This document shows, one piece after another, positions 31,150 to 43,203 of a DNA stretch of 64,000 nt. The notes beneath the pieces are model-generated. The model did no database searches, was not told where the DNA came from, and saw only the letters and a list, made by a program, of their open reading frames with translations. Position 1 is the first letter of the stretch. Each line of letters opens with the position of its first letter. The DNA is from Rhizophlyctis rosea (lineage: Eukaryota; Chytridiomycota; Chytridiomycetes; Rhizophlyctidales; Rhizophlyctidaceae), in the NCBI GenBank assembly GCA_027596075.1, contig JADGJC010000006.1:62001-126000 (forward strand). The letters are read 5' to 3'. The translations under genes and the position numbers were made by a program.

Positions 31150-33857
31150 ATGGTACGGTTGCAGCCTGAGGGCGCATTTGACGACGGGCTTGACCCGGGG
31201 TCGCCCACGACTGTTAGGATGAAGGGCGGGTATAAGTATGAGAGTGTGGGGAAGGTGGGGCAGAAGGAGGATAAATGGCGAGACGCGAGGAACATGGTTT
31301 TGTTGGTGTTTTTGTGTGAGTATCAGAGGTGGAGGAGTTGTTATATAGTACGGCGAGGGTATAAGCTAGATAGTCGTCGATTTTGTTATTTATGTTCGCC
31401 GTTCAATTGGCAAAAAGGAGTTGTGTTTTGCAAGTCACTCGCCCACAGTGGAAGTGTGTACTCTTGACAGTGGGACTAACATACTTTGAAATTCGAACAG
31501 ACCTGCTTCAGGGTGTCCCTCTCGGACTCACCATGGGATCAGTACCATTCCTCCTTAAATCAAAAATGAGCTTTGGCGAGCTTGCCGTGTTTTCCCTATC
31601 CTCCTATCCTTACTCCCTGAAGGTGTGTTACCTTCCCATGCCGCAAAGCCCTATTTCTCTGCCATCATAGCTGACACCGAATCCGTAGCTCTTGTGGTCC
31701 CCCATAGTAGATTCCGTTTATTTCCCATCTATTGGACGGCGAAAGTCATGGATTGTACCCATTCAGGCACTCTTGGGAATATCCATGTTGGTGCTGGGCG
31801 GCAGTATCGATGAAATTTTGACTCAGGTGGGCGGGGAACATGGACCAATTTCACAGTATTGGATCAGGTCCTAATATGACTCCGGACCGAACCAGAAAGT
31901 CTTGCCAGCAAGGACATTGGGGTTGACGTTCACTTTCTTCGTCTTTTTGTGTGCCACACAAGGCTAGTTGCAGTGACGGGATTTCTTTTTGAATTCACAT
32001 TTTAGAATGCTGAGACTCTTGAATGCAGATATCGCTGTGGACGGATGGGCATTAACATTATTGAAAGGCGATAATAAGGTAGGACTTAGTTTTCAAGATG
32101 GCGGGGGACCCATTGCTCATCCAATATGTTCTACAGACCTACGCTTCCACAGGTATAAGCCTGCACTCCGGATAAATACATTCAATGTCACGAGTCTGAC
32201 TATTTTGGACATAGCCCAGACAATTGGATTAAACACAGGTACCGATTGCAGTTGTATGGGAAATGAGTTAGGCTGTACTAACCGTCGCGTAGGTTATTTC
32301 CTCTCCTTCACGGTATTTTTGGCTTTGAATTCCTCTGAATTCTGGTATGCAGATTTGAAGACATTCGGATGGCCATCAAATTTCCTGATTCTCGCACTAG
32401 TAACTCGTACCTGCGATCTGTCCCGGCAACGGAGGGTATCATTCCTCTAGGCTCATATCTACAATTTTGGGGCTTGATGTTTTTGGTCTGTGACGCTTGG
32501 TTGATTTTTTTGCAGAAGGAGGTGAATTTTGCGGAATTTTGTGCTTGTTCCTTTCTTCACGAAGTGCTGATTCGATTCGGTAGGAACATGACTCGGAGGA
32601 AACCATCGACGAAATCAAGACGGTTTGTTTATGTGGGATCTCAGGTTGATGGATACAGTATGACTGATCGAATGGAACATATAGGTGTACAAGACGATTT
32701 GGGATGTGTGTAAGATGCCACGTGAGTATGCAAACAATCTTAAGATTGCCGTTTGATATTTACATTCTCTATCAGATATGCGGCAATTCATCTTGGTTCT
32801 CTTCGTGGCGAAGATCGGTTTCATTGCAAATGAAGCTGTTACTCCTTTGAAATTAATCGACAAAGGTCTCAAGAAAGAAGATCTTGCATTATCGGTATGG
32901 CCTTGTTTGCTGGACATTGTTGTTGATTCCATCGATGATGCTGATTACTTTCATCAGGTATTGATCGATTTCCCTTTCCAAATCCTTTTTGGGTATTATG
33001 CGGCCAAATGGAGTAGTGGAGATAGACCTTTGCGACCGGTATGATTAGTTGAATGGCAGTATCTGTGTGTGCGAATGCTGATGGAATGCATAGTGGTTGT
33101 ACGCGTTCTACGGTCGGTTGGCGTGTGCTGCCGTTGGCATGTTGGTGGTCAAGAATTTCCCGGAGGGTGGCGCAACGGGCTGGTATTTCATCCTCGTAAT
33201 GGCGGCCACAGTTTTGAACTCGTTCACAAGGTAAGGAAGACTTTGCCGCATCGACCTCATCGGCCCAGTTTCCAACACGATNNNNNNNNNNCACGATTTT
33301 ACAGTACCGTGCAATTTGTTGGTATGGGGAGTTTTTTCACGAAGATTAGTGATCCCTTGATTGGTGGCACTTATATGACTCTAGTGAGTAATGTGTCCCC
33401 ATGCAATTTTGCGGAAGTTGGACTAATTCGGATGTGCAGTTGAATACTCTCAGCAATTTGGGCGGAACGTGGCCCAAATATTTTGTACTGGAGGTAAGTC
33501 GTGTCATGCGGTGCAAATTGTAGTCTTGCTCAGTTCAGCTCATGGATACCTCTCTTGCAGGCGGTTGACTGGTACACAGATTCTTCCTGTACTGTACCTT
33601 TGGCCGATGGGGGGGTCAACACATGCCGGACAGACCCAGATCGAGCATTGTGTAAATCGGCGGGTGGACAGTGCGAAATTAGACAGGATGGGTATTATGT
33701 GATAGGGGTTGGATGCGTTATATTAGGACTGGTCAGTTTAGCTTTCCTTATTCGACCGATGATACGACGGTTAGAGGCTCTTCCGGAACGTAGCTGGAGG
33801 TTGCGGAAAGAGAAGACGGAGGACTCCGACGGGGCAAGGGCTTCGAAGGATCATTAA
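31150..33857 (+). CDS. SLC33A1: Acetyl-CoA transporter (AT-1, SLC33A1)
   Basis: Seventeen exons totalling 527 codons plus stop, from the ATG at 31150: 31150-31315, 31501-31622, 31689-31826, 31896-31962, 32029-32078, 32137-32152, 32215-32238, 32293-32344, 32401-32521, 32599-32622, 32685-32721, 32776-32894, 32958-33038, 33094-33230, 33305-33383, 33440-33493, 33561-33857. Family hallmarks are LLQGVPLGLTMGSVPFLLKS, LLWSPIVDSVYFPSIGRRKS, the ATQDIAVDGWAL signature, CNSYLR, MRQFILVLFVAKIGFIANEA, and SDPLIGGTYMTLLNTLSNLG. The family carries acetyl-CoA into the ER lumen for lysine acetylation of secretory proteins. Exon 4 ends at a GC splice donor (31963). One intron holds a 10-N gap. The start is uncertain because the frame remains open upstream. 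Confidence 0.93.
33282..33291. other. Assembly gap (10 N) inside an SLC33A1 intron
   Basis: Ten N are flanked on both sides by CACGAT, as if two contig ends overlapped without being merged. The gap lies in the intron between exons 14 and 15 and does not interrupt coding sequence. Confidence 0.95.
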
Positions 33858-33947
33858 TGAGATATAATATAAGATGTAGATAGATTTAGCCATTGATGGT
33901 CAAGCGTAGACAGCATGGAGCAGGCGTTGTCGTCTTCGCTCGCAACC

Positions 33948-33992
33948 TTCTGAAGGCAAACAATATTTCTGAAGGCAAACAAATATTGTGTA
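33948..33992. repeat. Tandem duplication of ~20 bp downstream of SLC33A1
   Basis: The word TTCTGAA GGCAAACAA followed by (A)TATT occurs twice in direct succession between the convergent SLC33A1 and YOS1 genes. Confidence 0.75.
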
Positions 33993-34079
33993 TGGCACAG
34001 GGTAAACAAACATATTGGACAGTGACGTATGTACAGGGATGGTGCGGGTGTGAGTTGAGTGGTATATGGCAAGAGTTTC

Positions 34080-34486
34080 TTATGATGACCCTAATAGCAG
34101 CTCGTACACAATAACTACGATGTTAACCGCCACGAGAGGGACTGAAACGCAATAAACGGTTCATGTGAGAAAAACAAAATCTTTGGACGGCGACCTCGAA
34201 AGTAACGCCACGTAGCAACACTTACACCGTAGCAGCGTTCGGACAGCGGACATGAGATTGATGATTTTGTATCGTATAGAGTTGGCCTGGTCTCCAAACT
34301 GTTGCTGTTGACTCGTTTGACCCATGCCGACTACACAGAAGGTGAGACTTATTGTACGCGTTGGGTGGAATTGAGAATTCACTCACTTCGCGACAAGAAG
34401 CGCTCCTCGTGCAAAACTGCTATTGCGTTGATGAAAAGCAGTATAACATAGAAGAGGGTTCCGAAGTTGAGTAAGAAGACTGCCAT
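34080..34486 (-). CDS. YOS1: Yos1/IER3IP1-like ER-Golgi transport protein
   Basis: Three exons (34486-34387, 34330-34226, 34141-34080) encode only 88 residues, so the gene is easy to miss. The N-terminal helix ends in FINAIAVLHEERFLSR, the signature of the Yos1/IER3IP1 family. The second exon gives the polar loop and INLMSAVRTLLR, and the third a C-terminal membrane helix, FPLVAVNIVVIVYELLL. Length matches the family (about 80-90). Yos1 binds Yip1/Yif1 and is needed for COPII vesicle traffic from ER to Golgi. The gene is convergent with SLC33A1. High confidence. Confidence 0.93.
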
Positions 34487-34715
34487 GATGTAAGAACGAC
34501 TAGTGTTGGAGGAGTTGTGAGGACAAGATGAGAAGAAGGGCGTGGTCACTGGTTAGGTAGTTGCAGCTTGGAGGTTGGGCGATGATGGTTGGTGGCACTT
34601 TCCCGATGGTGTGGCGCAAGACGAGCTACTGAGCTAAGGATATCTCCAGCTGTCAAGTCCCACCTTCTTTCCATTTCTATTTGGGTGTGAGTAGTTGCGG
34701 TTTGACATAAAATCA

Positions 34716-35889
34716 ATGCTCATATTTTGGGTCCATCTGCTGCGCGAAACGGGTGAAGAACTGTCGTCGGTCAACAAAATAAGATGTCCACCTGGACACC
34801 ACGACGTTGCGGACTTGTGCGCTTTCTTGAAAGAAGGCGAAAAGTTTGCGGACCTGCTTGCCCTGGTACCCTCTTGCGCAATCTCCATAAAGTCGCCGGA
34901 CGGAACAACAGTCTATCAACCTTTCCAACTGCTTTCATCAATACCTAAAACAAGCTACCAGCAACCGCTGATAGCAGTCGTGCCTAGTGAGCATATGAGT
35001 TGCATCTTGCCTGAGCTGTCAAACTGGATAACCAGCATAGTGATTCTTCTTTCTCTCTCCGTTTCCTCCTCCTTGTGCACGTGTCAGACCTCACCTTCAA
35101 CACGAACTCCATTGCCTAAACCAACATCGAAAAACTTATCAGCCAGCTTGAAATTCTTTCAAGCCAAATATCGGCATTTCGGGAACCATTGTTATCTCCG
35201 CCTGTCAGTACGCATGTGCGAAGCACGGTCTTGGCACAATACGATCCTAATTATGGAAAATCCAACCTCGTATGGTGTGTCGCAACCGCCTCTTACCTGC
35301 CAAAGGCTGAAGTGCAGACAGCCCATATTTTCCAAACACGTTGGCATCATGATACTTCCAAGATAGGTCTAATGGACATACATGATCCAAGAAATATCAT
35401 CCCGCTTTTTGCGCCCATTAAAAAAGTGTTGGACTCTGGTGAAATTCTTATCCACTACAATCATCAAACAAAGCAGTACTGTATTCGGCTACTGAATGGG
35501 AACTTGGCGAAGGAGCCTCTGGATCGGCACGGTGAGTTTACAAGCGATATTGCTTTTCCCTGGTGAAGTTTGTTGATGTGGCATGTCGGAAAGCCTCAAC
35601 TCATCAACACTCTCATACAGGAAAGATACCATCACTAAAGGATTTACTCTATCAAGATCTTGACAAGCGTGCCCTGTCCTTTCAACCTCCGCGCGCCCAT
35701 ACCGTCGGGCAATACAATTCTTGGCCCAGGTGGCGCGGACAGGTTCTATCAGTAAAGGGTGGATAGGTGACCAAGATTTGCTGGAGATTGTTGATGACCA
35801 GAACAACTCGCCTGATGTGTTGGGGAATGGAGACTATAGAGATACTCTGGACGCCCATATCATTAGGTGGCTTGGGGATTTACCGTAGT
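34716..35889 (+). pseudogene. Broken gene with fungal HNH-nuclease-like domain
   Basis: The frame starts at the ATG at 34716 and reaches an intron near 34986. After the intron the same frame meets TAA at 35117-35119, then continues as IEKLISQLEILSSQ into an HNH_2-like region: VLAQYDPNYG, CVATASYLPKAEVQTAHIF, DPRNIIPLFAPIKKVLDSG, YCIRLLNGNLAKEPL. A second intron (near 35532-35621) leads to KIPSLKDLLYQDLDKR. A frame change near 35690 is needed to reach the plausible C-terminus that ends IIRWLGDLP at 35889. The TAHI motif is kept but the usual second His, in LxxDLHxLFD, is missing (LFAPIKKVLD). HNH_2 domains are common in fungal proteins of unknown role. A pseudogene is most likely; a missed intron could explain one of the two breaks. 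Confidence 0.5.
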
Positions 35890-36367
35890 TGAGTGTAAGG
35901 CAAAAGTTGTAGGATATGAGGTGGCAATGTGGATCTACTTGATCTCCAGGCTTGAATATCGCAGCAGCCACCTATTTCCTGTATATATAAATAAGTGGTA
36001 GCGCTCGTCCCTTCGCAATGGAATCGCTTTGCATGCATTGCTCATTCACCAGTGACATTCAACCTCCAATGTTCGGCATAGGTGACTTTAGTGGGGACAC
36101 TGGGCAGCTGGGGGGAATTTCCGATGATGTGGCGCAGTTGAACCCATGGGGGTTGGGCGGAGAATAACAGGGATATCGAGCTACAGATCCGAACAAGTCG
36201 GACTTCGTCCCCTTTCTGCTTTTGCTTGCCTCTCCTGAATCCTGCCCCCTTTGATCTTTCACACCACATCGCTTTTTCGAATCCCAAGGCATCACGACTG
36301 ACCATAGTACCAAAGGCAAACTGCCAAACTCCAGACACACTTCAAGGAATTAGATTGAGTCGCAGTG
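35890..36367. promoter_or_regulatory. Region upstream of MCM7
   Basis: This holds the presumed MCM7 promoter. A TATATATAAATAA stretch lies at about 35983-35995. Small open frames have no supporting features. Confidence 0.35.
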
Positions 36368-39300
36368 ATGGCCGCACCTGTGGCACACGTCAACGTGAAC
36401 TATCGGGAAGACAAAGGTAAACGGGGCCTTGATGGCGTGTGTTTGTGCGAACCAGGAATAAGTCTGACCACTGCCGTAACAGAACGTTTCAAACGATTCA
36501 TTGAGAAGTTCCAGAAGGAGACAAGTGATGACCTTTCATTGGTTACGGGCCAACGGGCTGGCTCCCCACAACTCAAGTACAAGTACAAGGATCAGCTTGT
36601 AAGTTCACTGGAACTACCAAGATCTTGCGGGTCCCTCACTGACTGGGTTTCAACCTTCGCAGGATGCAATCGCTGAGCGGAAGCAAGCAACCATAGAGAT
36701 TGACCTTGAGGAAGTGGAACAGGTGTGTCTATCTGAGTTGCGGACATATATCTGAAATCTTGCTCATACATACTTGTTCACAGCTTGAAGGGGAAGAGTT
36801 CGCGGATAGGATAAGTCGGAATACCAAAAGATACCAGACTCTCTTCTACGAGGTCATTGATGCTATGCTACCCGCAAATAACTCGCAGGTATGCATTGAT
36901 TGAATTTCTGCCAAAGTTCTAACAACCTAACTGACTTCGAACGACAAGCCGGATGATGATAGCGATCCCCTGGAGGTGATCATGTTCCAACGACGAGAAA
37001 GAGATGAAGGACGGGAACTACCGGAAGCTCAACGATTCCCACCAATGCTGACTCGACGATAGTATGTGTATGTGTACGTTTCGAGTTCTTGAACCTTGGC
37101 TTATCAAAGGAATTTACAGCTCGCTAGTCTTCAAACCACGAAGCAATCTCAAAGCATTGTCAGTGCGCGATGTGAAGGGCGAACTCGTTGGTGGCCTAGC
37201 AACCGTTCGAGGCATGGTGACCCGAGTCAGCAATGTGAAGCCGCAAGCTGTTGTCCTTGCTTTGAGTTGTGACAAGTGTGGTGCCGAGATCTTCCAAGAG
37301 GTACACCCAAATGGACAATGAAATGCTCCCGAAGCCATATTGAACATTTTACCAGGTTGCAAGTCACAGCACTACACCTCTGAGCGAATGTCCGAGTGAA
37401 GAATGCAAAAAGAACAAATCGAAGGGGAAACTGTACATGCAAACCCGTGCGTCGAAACTGATTGCTTTCCAAGAGATCAAGCTTCAGGAATTGGTAAGCT
37501 TTTCTTGGTTGCGTTCCTCTGTGCCAGGAAACTTATCAGAACTTATTGCAGACGGACCAAGTACCGATCGGTCACATTCCTCGCTACATGACCGTGCACC
37601 TTGTTGGCGACCTCACGCGCGCCGTGAGCCCTGGAGACTCCGTTTATATTTCCGGAATCTTCCTGCCCGTCCCGTACACCGGCTTCAAAGCTCTCCGTGC
37701 TGGTCTCATTACAGACACCTACCTCGAAGCGCATCACATCCGTCAAGTCAAGAAGTCATACTCGCAGATGGAGCTCACCCCCGAGGTGTTCCAGCAGATC
37801 GAAGACATTCGTCATGATACCAACCTGTACAGCAAATTGGCTCGCAGTATCGCTCCCGAGATTTACGGTCACGAGGACGTGAAGAAAGCATTGCTGCTGT
37901 TGTTAGTTGGCGCGAGCACGAAAGAAACGAAGGACAGGATGAAGATCCGTGGCGACATCAACATCTGCTTGATGGGTGATCCTGGTGTGGCGAAATCTCA
38001 GTTGCTCAAGCAGATCTGCAAGATTGCACCGAGAGGAGTGTACACGACCGGTCGTGGTTCTTCCGGTGTGGGTCTCACGGCGAGTGTTACCAAGGATCCG
38101 GTCACGGAGGAAATGGTTTTGGAGGGTGGAGCGCTGGTTTTGGCCGACAATGGAATTGCCTGCATTGATGAATTCGATAAGATGGACGAAGATGATCGTA
38201 CCGCCATTCACGAAGTCATGGAACAGCAAACAATCAGTATCAGCAAAGTGAGTGTCGTCCACCATCCTTTGCAGTTCGGCTCGATCGAAGTCTTACAATG
38301 ATGTATCAGGCCGGCATTACCACTACCCTCAATGCGCGGACATCGATCTTGGCAGCGGCGAACCCTCAGTATGGGCGATACAACATCAACCGAAAAGTGG
38401 CGGACAACATCAACCTTCCTCCAGCGCTTCTCAGTCGTTTCGATTTGCTCTTCCTCATCCTCGACAACCCAGGACAGGAGGAAGATGAACGGTAAGCGAT
38501 TATTCGTTCCAGTAAATGCTGGAGTAGAGACTTACTCCATTTGGCAGACTTGCAAACCACGTCACCTATGTACACATGAACGGAAAGCATCCCAAGAACA
38601 ATGGTGAGCCTGAACCGCTCGACACGAATGTCATCAGGTATGTGGCATAGCATAGGTTTTGTGTAGGTTTTGGAGAGAACGCTTACCGGCCTACACGTAG
38701 ACATTACATTGCCGAAGCGCGCAAGATCTCTCCTACCATTCCCCGCGACGTCGGGGACTACATGGTCAACGCATATGTGCACTTGCGAAGCAATGCTGAA
38801 GAGCTTAATGACTTCCAGTACACTTGTGCTAGGACGTTGCTGAGCGTGATTCGGTTGTCTACGGCGCTGGTGAGCATCACAAAGCAGTTGGATTGTTTTT
38901 ATTGATATTGATATTCATGCACAAACCAAAAAGGCGCGTCTACGGTTTTCTGAATTTGTCGGCATTCCCGACGTGGAGGAGGCGCTTCGTCTTATGGATG
39001 TCAGCAAAGCCAGTCTCCTCAACCGTCGTGGCGGGAAGGGAAGGTTCGTTGGGCATCTAAGTTTGCTTACTACTTTCACAATGCACACGGAATCATCTCA
39101 CACTCGACATTCGCAGGGACTCTTCAACCGTCATCTACGAGATGATCCGGGAGCGCTTCCGAGATGGAGAAGGACATTTGATTCCCGAGATCAGGTATGC
39201 ACGAAACCTCGTTGGTGAGGAAGATAAATTTTGCCAAAGCATCTCTAATCCATTCTCTCCTATGATCAGCTGCCAAACCGTGGTGGACCACGTCATTGGT

Positions 39301-39399
39301 CGTGGATACACCCAGCAGGATCTGGAAAAGTGTTTGGAAACTTACCAGTTCGTTTTGATCAGGGTTGGGCAGTCGCTCAGGTGGGTCACTATAGAATAG
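36368..39399 (+). CDS. MCM7: Replicative helicase subunit MCM7
   Basis: Fourteen exons (36368-36416, 36483-36598, 36663-36722, 36784-36888, 36949-37061, 37120-37300, 37356-37493, 37552-38247, 38310-38491, 38548-38637, 38701-38869, 38934-39043, 39117-39194, 39270-39399) encode 738 residues. The N-terminal domain has a zinc site built from CDKCGAEIF and CPSEECKKN, split by an intron. The AAA+ core shows Walker [26 protein letters not shown], Walker [20 protein letters not shown], and the arginine finger [12 protein letters not shown]7 is one of the six subunits of the MCM2-7 ring that unwinds DNA at replication forks. A C-terminal winged helix is encoded by exons 13-14. The last residues (LRWVTIE) may differ if the GTGGGT near 39381 is used as a donor. 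Confidence 0.96.
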
Positions 39400-39609
39400 T
39401 GACGGGGGACGTTTGTTTGGTTGGGCTTTTTGTACATGCGCATATTGGGCTCTACACCCTTTTTGCACCTTTGTAAATTTCTTTTTAATATTGCTTTTAT
39501 GGAACGCTGTGTGGTCAAGTGTGGCAAAGATTGTGGGTGGACAAGGACGGAACGGCGGCCAAAGGACTTTATTTGACAATCTTGCGGTGTACAGTCTTTT
39601 GGATCTTGC

Positions 39610-40836
39610 TCACGTGCTCTTCCCCAATGCGGCCTTGAGCGCATCCTCTTCTTTTTTCGTCTTCTTCCGAAACCGTTCTTCCTCTTTTCTTTCTTCATAG
39701 GCCTGTCGATGAGATAGGAAATGAATCATGTACAAACAGGTTATAACCCCGGCCAGCAGAAACTTGGAAGTGTCCAAAGTGCAAGGGCAACAGATTTTAG
39801 TGAGGTCCAGCCGATTAAGGGCAACATCCGTACTTCGACCGTGCGTCTCCCGGATCTCACTCCTTACTCATCGCACGCAACTTACCTTTCGTTTGACATC
39901 GAATTCTCTTGCCTCCAATGCTTTATCGAATAGTGTTTGGGAATCGTGCATCAGTAGATCCTCATGCAGCTGTTCGGCCCTTTCCAAATCACCCTCTTCT
40001 ACCGCCTTTTCGATGTCTCTCTCCAATGGTGTTTTGGGGTTTAGCCGGCCTTGGTCTGTTGGGTGGAGATGTGCATTTGTGTTGAGGTATGGTGTGAGGG
40101 AAGCATATGGAACGCGAAGTGGTTTGGTGGGAGTGGTGTTTGTGGGTGATGGTAGGGAGGTAGGGGTTTGGGGTTTGAGGTCCAGCAGGCGCTGTGCCAA
40201 TTCCGATCAACCAATGTGTGTGTGATTTAGGATCTTTGGGGCATAGGCTTTTACCTGTTTCAAGACCTTGAAAGTCTCCAGCAAAACGGAATGGACGGAT
40301 GGTTGGTATAATTGAGCGGGGTTTTTCGATGTTGCTTGCACGTTGGATGGACTTTCAGAAGACGGCTCGAGGTCCTTTGAAGGCTCCTGCTTGTCGTTCC
40401 TGACTGCGTATGTATTGCTCGATTGTTCTTCCCTGCCTTTTGTCGACGGAGTCTGCGCATCCGTATCGCTTACAGAGTTGCTGTGTGAAGGAGAAGGTGG
40501 ACGGAAGGGTCCAACGTTTTCCCGTGGAAATGCGGTTTGCTCAGAGCTGCACCCTTTGCTCGATACAATCATCTCAGTCGGCCCCAGTTCAGCATCAGCA
40601 CGACAATTTGGCACGACTGGAGCCCATTTATTGTGACCCTCGACAACTTCGGTTTGAGTGAAGTCGGGTTCAAAAGTGGGCCCTGCAACCGCTGTCCGCG
40701 CTTTGGAAGCTGCGATCTGCTTCTTCGACCGGCGACGCCTGCCTGGACGTGCTTCCGGAGTTTGTTCCGCAGAATTGCTGTCCTTCTCCATTATATGTGA
40801 TGATTGCAGCTTGTCGACTGGAGAGTTGCCTGCCAT
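39610..40836 (-). CDS. FAM204A: FAM204A-like protein
   Basis: Three exons (40836-40255, 40191-39886, 39702-39610) encode 326 residues. The start is the ATG of MAGNSPVDKLQ. The first 190 residues are disordered with a basic patch (RPGRRRRSKKQIAASK). The conserved part is PLERDIEKAVEEGDLERAEQ, then HEDLLMHDSQTLFDKALEAR and FDVKRK, and a charged C-terminal helix with YEERKEEERFRKKTKKEE. This order (LExxIxxAVEExxxExAEEL, then a Lys-rich end) matches the FAM204A family of animals, whose role is unknown. It is convergent with MCM7 and divergent from PTC7. The family call is moderate; the gene model is well supported. Confidence 0.72.
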
Positions 40837-41491
40837 CGCCACAGCAATGCAATTTATCTGGAACTGGGGGTTGTGACGCGTGGGAGGGAAAACCTCAGCG
40901 AAAACCCCGGAGAAAACCTTAGGGCAGTTGAGGGAAAACTTTGGGTCCGGGACAGTCACGACGTGATCAGTACGCCACATAAGCCATATTGACTGTGCCA
41001 TCCTGTTATCACCCGCCATGCGCCACCCGAAGCATTGCGTGCATATTGGGTGTCTCCCTATGTCGATCACAGTGATGAGAGGGCTGATGATTCAGGGGTG
41101 GGGAAAAGGAGGGCAGCAATGATGCACATTGCAGACACTGCAACACCAACTTCACCAAGTTGGCAAAGGCAAAACGCAACAGGTCCCTGTACACAAACTT
41201 GTTACACCCACTCACTCACTCGTCCAACTCAAACCATAAACTAGGTAGAAGGAAAGAACGCAAAACGAGGCTGACACAATTACCTCACACTATCAACTCA
41301 CCGAACCCACACCCAGCCCAACACTATTGCACCGCCTCCAAAACACTCAAAAGAAACGCTACAAGTAGTTGCCGAGGGTTGTCAAATACCATATTCATCC
41401 TTTATTCAACGTCGCAATTCCGCACCTGCTACCGACCTTGCGAGGCGCTTTTGTACGTCCATTTTTGGACACCCAGCATGTTGTTACTATA
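40837..41491. promoter_or_regulatory. Divergent promoter region, FAM204A-like / PTC7
   Basis: A 655-bp stretch between divergent starts. No specific element was recognised. Confidence 0.35.
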
Positions 41492-43203
41492 ATGTGGCAG
41501 CTGGTAAGAATGACTTATCGGACCGTATGTTTCAATGGTGAAGTCTAGTACTGATATCGCGTTGCGCTATTAGGGCACAAAGCAGCTGGACGGGACAGTC
41601 GCGGCTCACACCGTCATCACCATCCGGCGGGTTGCTGAACGGTTCTCCAAATACGTCTACGGGGCGGTGCGAGCATCCGGTCCTCCCAAATCATTCAACC
41701 GATCATTCCTCGCAACATGGCCAGCTGACGAAGCCGGGCGGCGGTTCACCAGTACCGCCAGCCGTTGGCATACCACTGAACCAAAACGCGTGGACCCTAG
41801 CGATGCTAGCAGAATAAAAAGACCTCCTAGTCCACCTTCTAATCGTCGTTCACACCGGTCGGGTCCTGGCAGAGGGTCAGGAGCAGGCGCGCAGGCTGAT
41901 CCTGGGCGTTCTGCGAACGACTCGCGGTCACCTGCTAACCCTCAATGGTGGGGACCGGCTGCGGTGATGGGAGGCTCCAGGCAACCGATTCACAAGGGAG
42001 CGACAAATACGGCTTCCTATGCGAAATCAATAATGCAAACGCGTCAATTTGCAATGCCAGCAGTAGCGTCGCGACCAGATTCATTACGGTGGTTCGACCG
42101 CCCAAATCAACCTAGCATTTTTGAGTTATTTGAGCAATCCAAGGTAAGTTGAGCGTTTCTGGGACGTTTTAAAGTTTGGGATTACTCTTGCTTATAGTCA
42201 GTCGGAAATTCAGCAGGATCCTGTTGTCATTCGCCACACATTCCGCTTCGCACACGCTGCTTCCGCACTACCGAAAAACATGCGACAATTACCAAAAGAT
42301 GATGGTCGCTTCCTTTCCGTACAAGTCGGCGAAGATTCCTACTTCAGCCGACACGACTCATTAGGGGTAGCAGATGGTGTTGGAGGATGGTCACAAGTGA
42401 AAGGTAATTCAGTCATGCTGATTCGTTGTGGGCCGATCACATTGTTCTAATCACGTCACATAGGCGCCAATCCGGCATTATACTCCCGTAAATTAATGCA
42501 TTATTGCAGTGCTGAGTTAGAAAAATATGATGACATTGCTGCCATTGATTACGACCCGAAAGAATACGACAAGGTCGATCCGAAAGAGGTGTTGCAAAAG
42601 AGTTATGATGCCGTTTGTGCCGATGCAAAGTCGGAAACTTTGATGGGCTCATCAACGGCAGTAATAGCAATATTACGGGTGAGTTGTGATTGATCTGTTG
42701 TTGATGCTTGATACGGATCGCTGATACGACGACATCTTTATCATAAGGATGATGAACTCCGAGTCGCGAACCTCGGCGATTGCGGGATCATGATCATCCG
42801 CGACGAAGAGCCCATCTTCCGCACCGAAGAACAACAACACTCCTTCAACTTCCCTTACCAACTCGGCACAGGATCTCAAGACTGCCCATCAGACGCACAA
42901 TCCTTCCGCGTCAAAGTGCAGGAAGGCGACATTGTCATCCTTGCGTCGGACGGCATGTTCGATAACGTGTTTGATGATGAGATCGTGGATATTGTGCGGA
43001 GGGTCGTGGATGAGAATGGTGGGGAGGCGACGTCGTCGGATCCGCAGGAGATTGCGGATGCGCTTATGAGGAGGGCTAGGGAGGTTGCGGAGGATGGGAG
43101 GTTTGCGACGAGTCCGTTCCAGTCGAGGGCTATTGCGGAGGGGCTTTATTATCAAGGAGGGAAGATGGATGACGTGACGGTTTTGGCGGCGGTTGTTCGG
43201 TGA
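41492..43203 (+). CDS. PTC7: PP2C-type phosphatase, Ptc7 family
   Basis: Five exons (41492-41503, 41574-42143, 42217-42403, 42464-42678, 42748-43203) encode 479 residues; exon 1 carries only MWQL. The N-terminal 70 residues are basic and poor in acids, consistent with mitochondrial targeting, and are followed by about 130 disordered residues. The catalytic domain shows PP2C metal-site motifs GVADGVGGW, SSTAVIAIL, NLGDCGIMI, VILASDGMFDNV and KMDDVTVLAAVV in order. Ptc7 dephosphorylates coenzyme Q biosynthesis proteins in mitochondria. The exon 3 acceptor could lie three bases earlier and add one Gln. High confidence. Confidence 0.93.

Noticed and set aside
37437..37817. Plus-strand ORF with other-frame product inside MCM7
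   Set aside because: It is a shadow of MCM7 exons 7-8, whose frame carries the family motifs.
40207..41070. Upstream extension of the FAM204A-like protein to 41070
   Set aside because: The extra 78 residues are unconserved and run through the promoter side; the ATG at 40836 is a better start.
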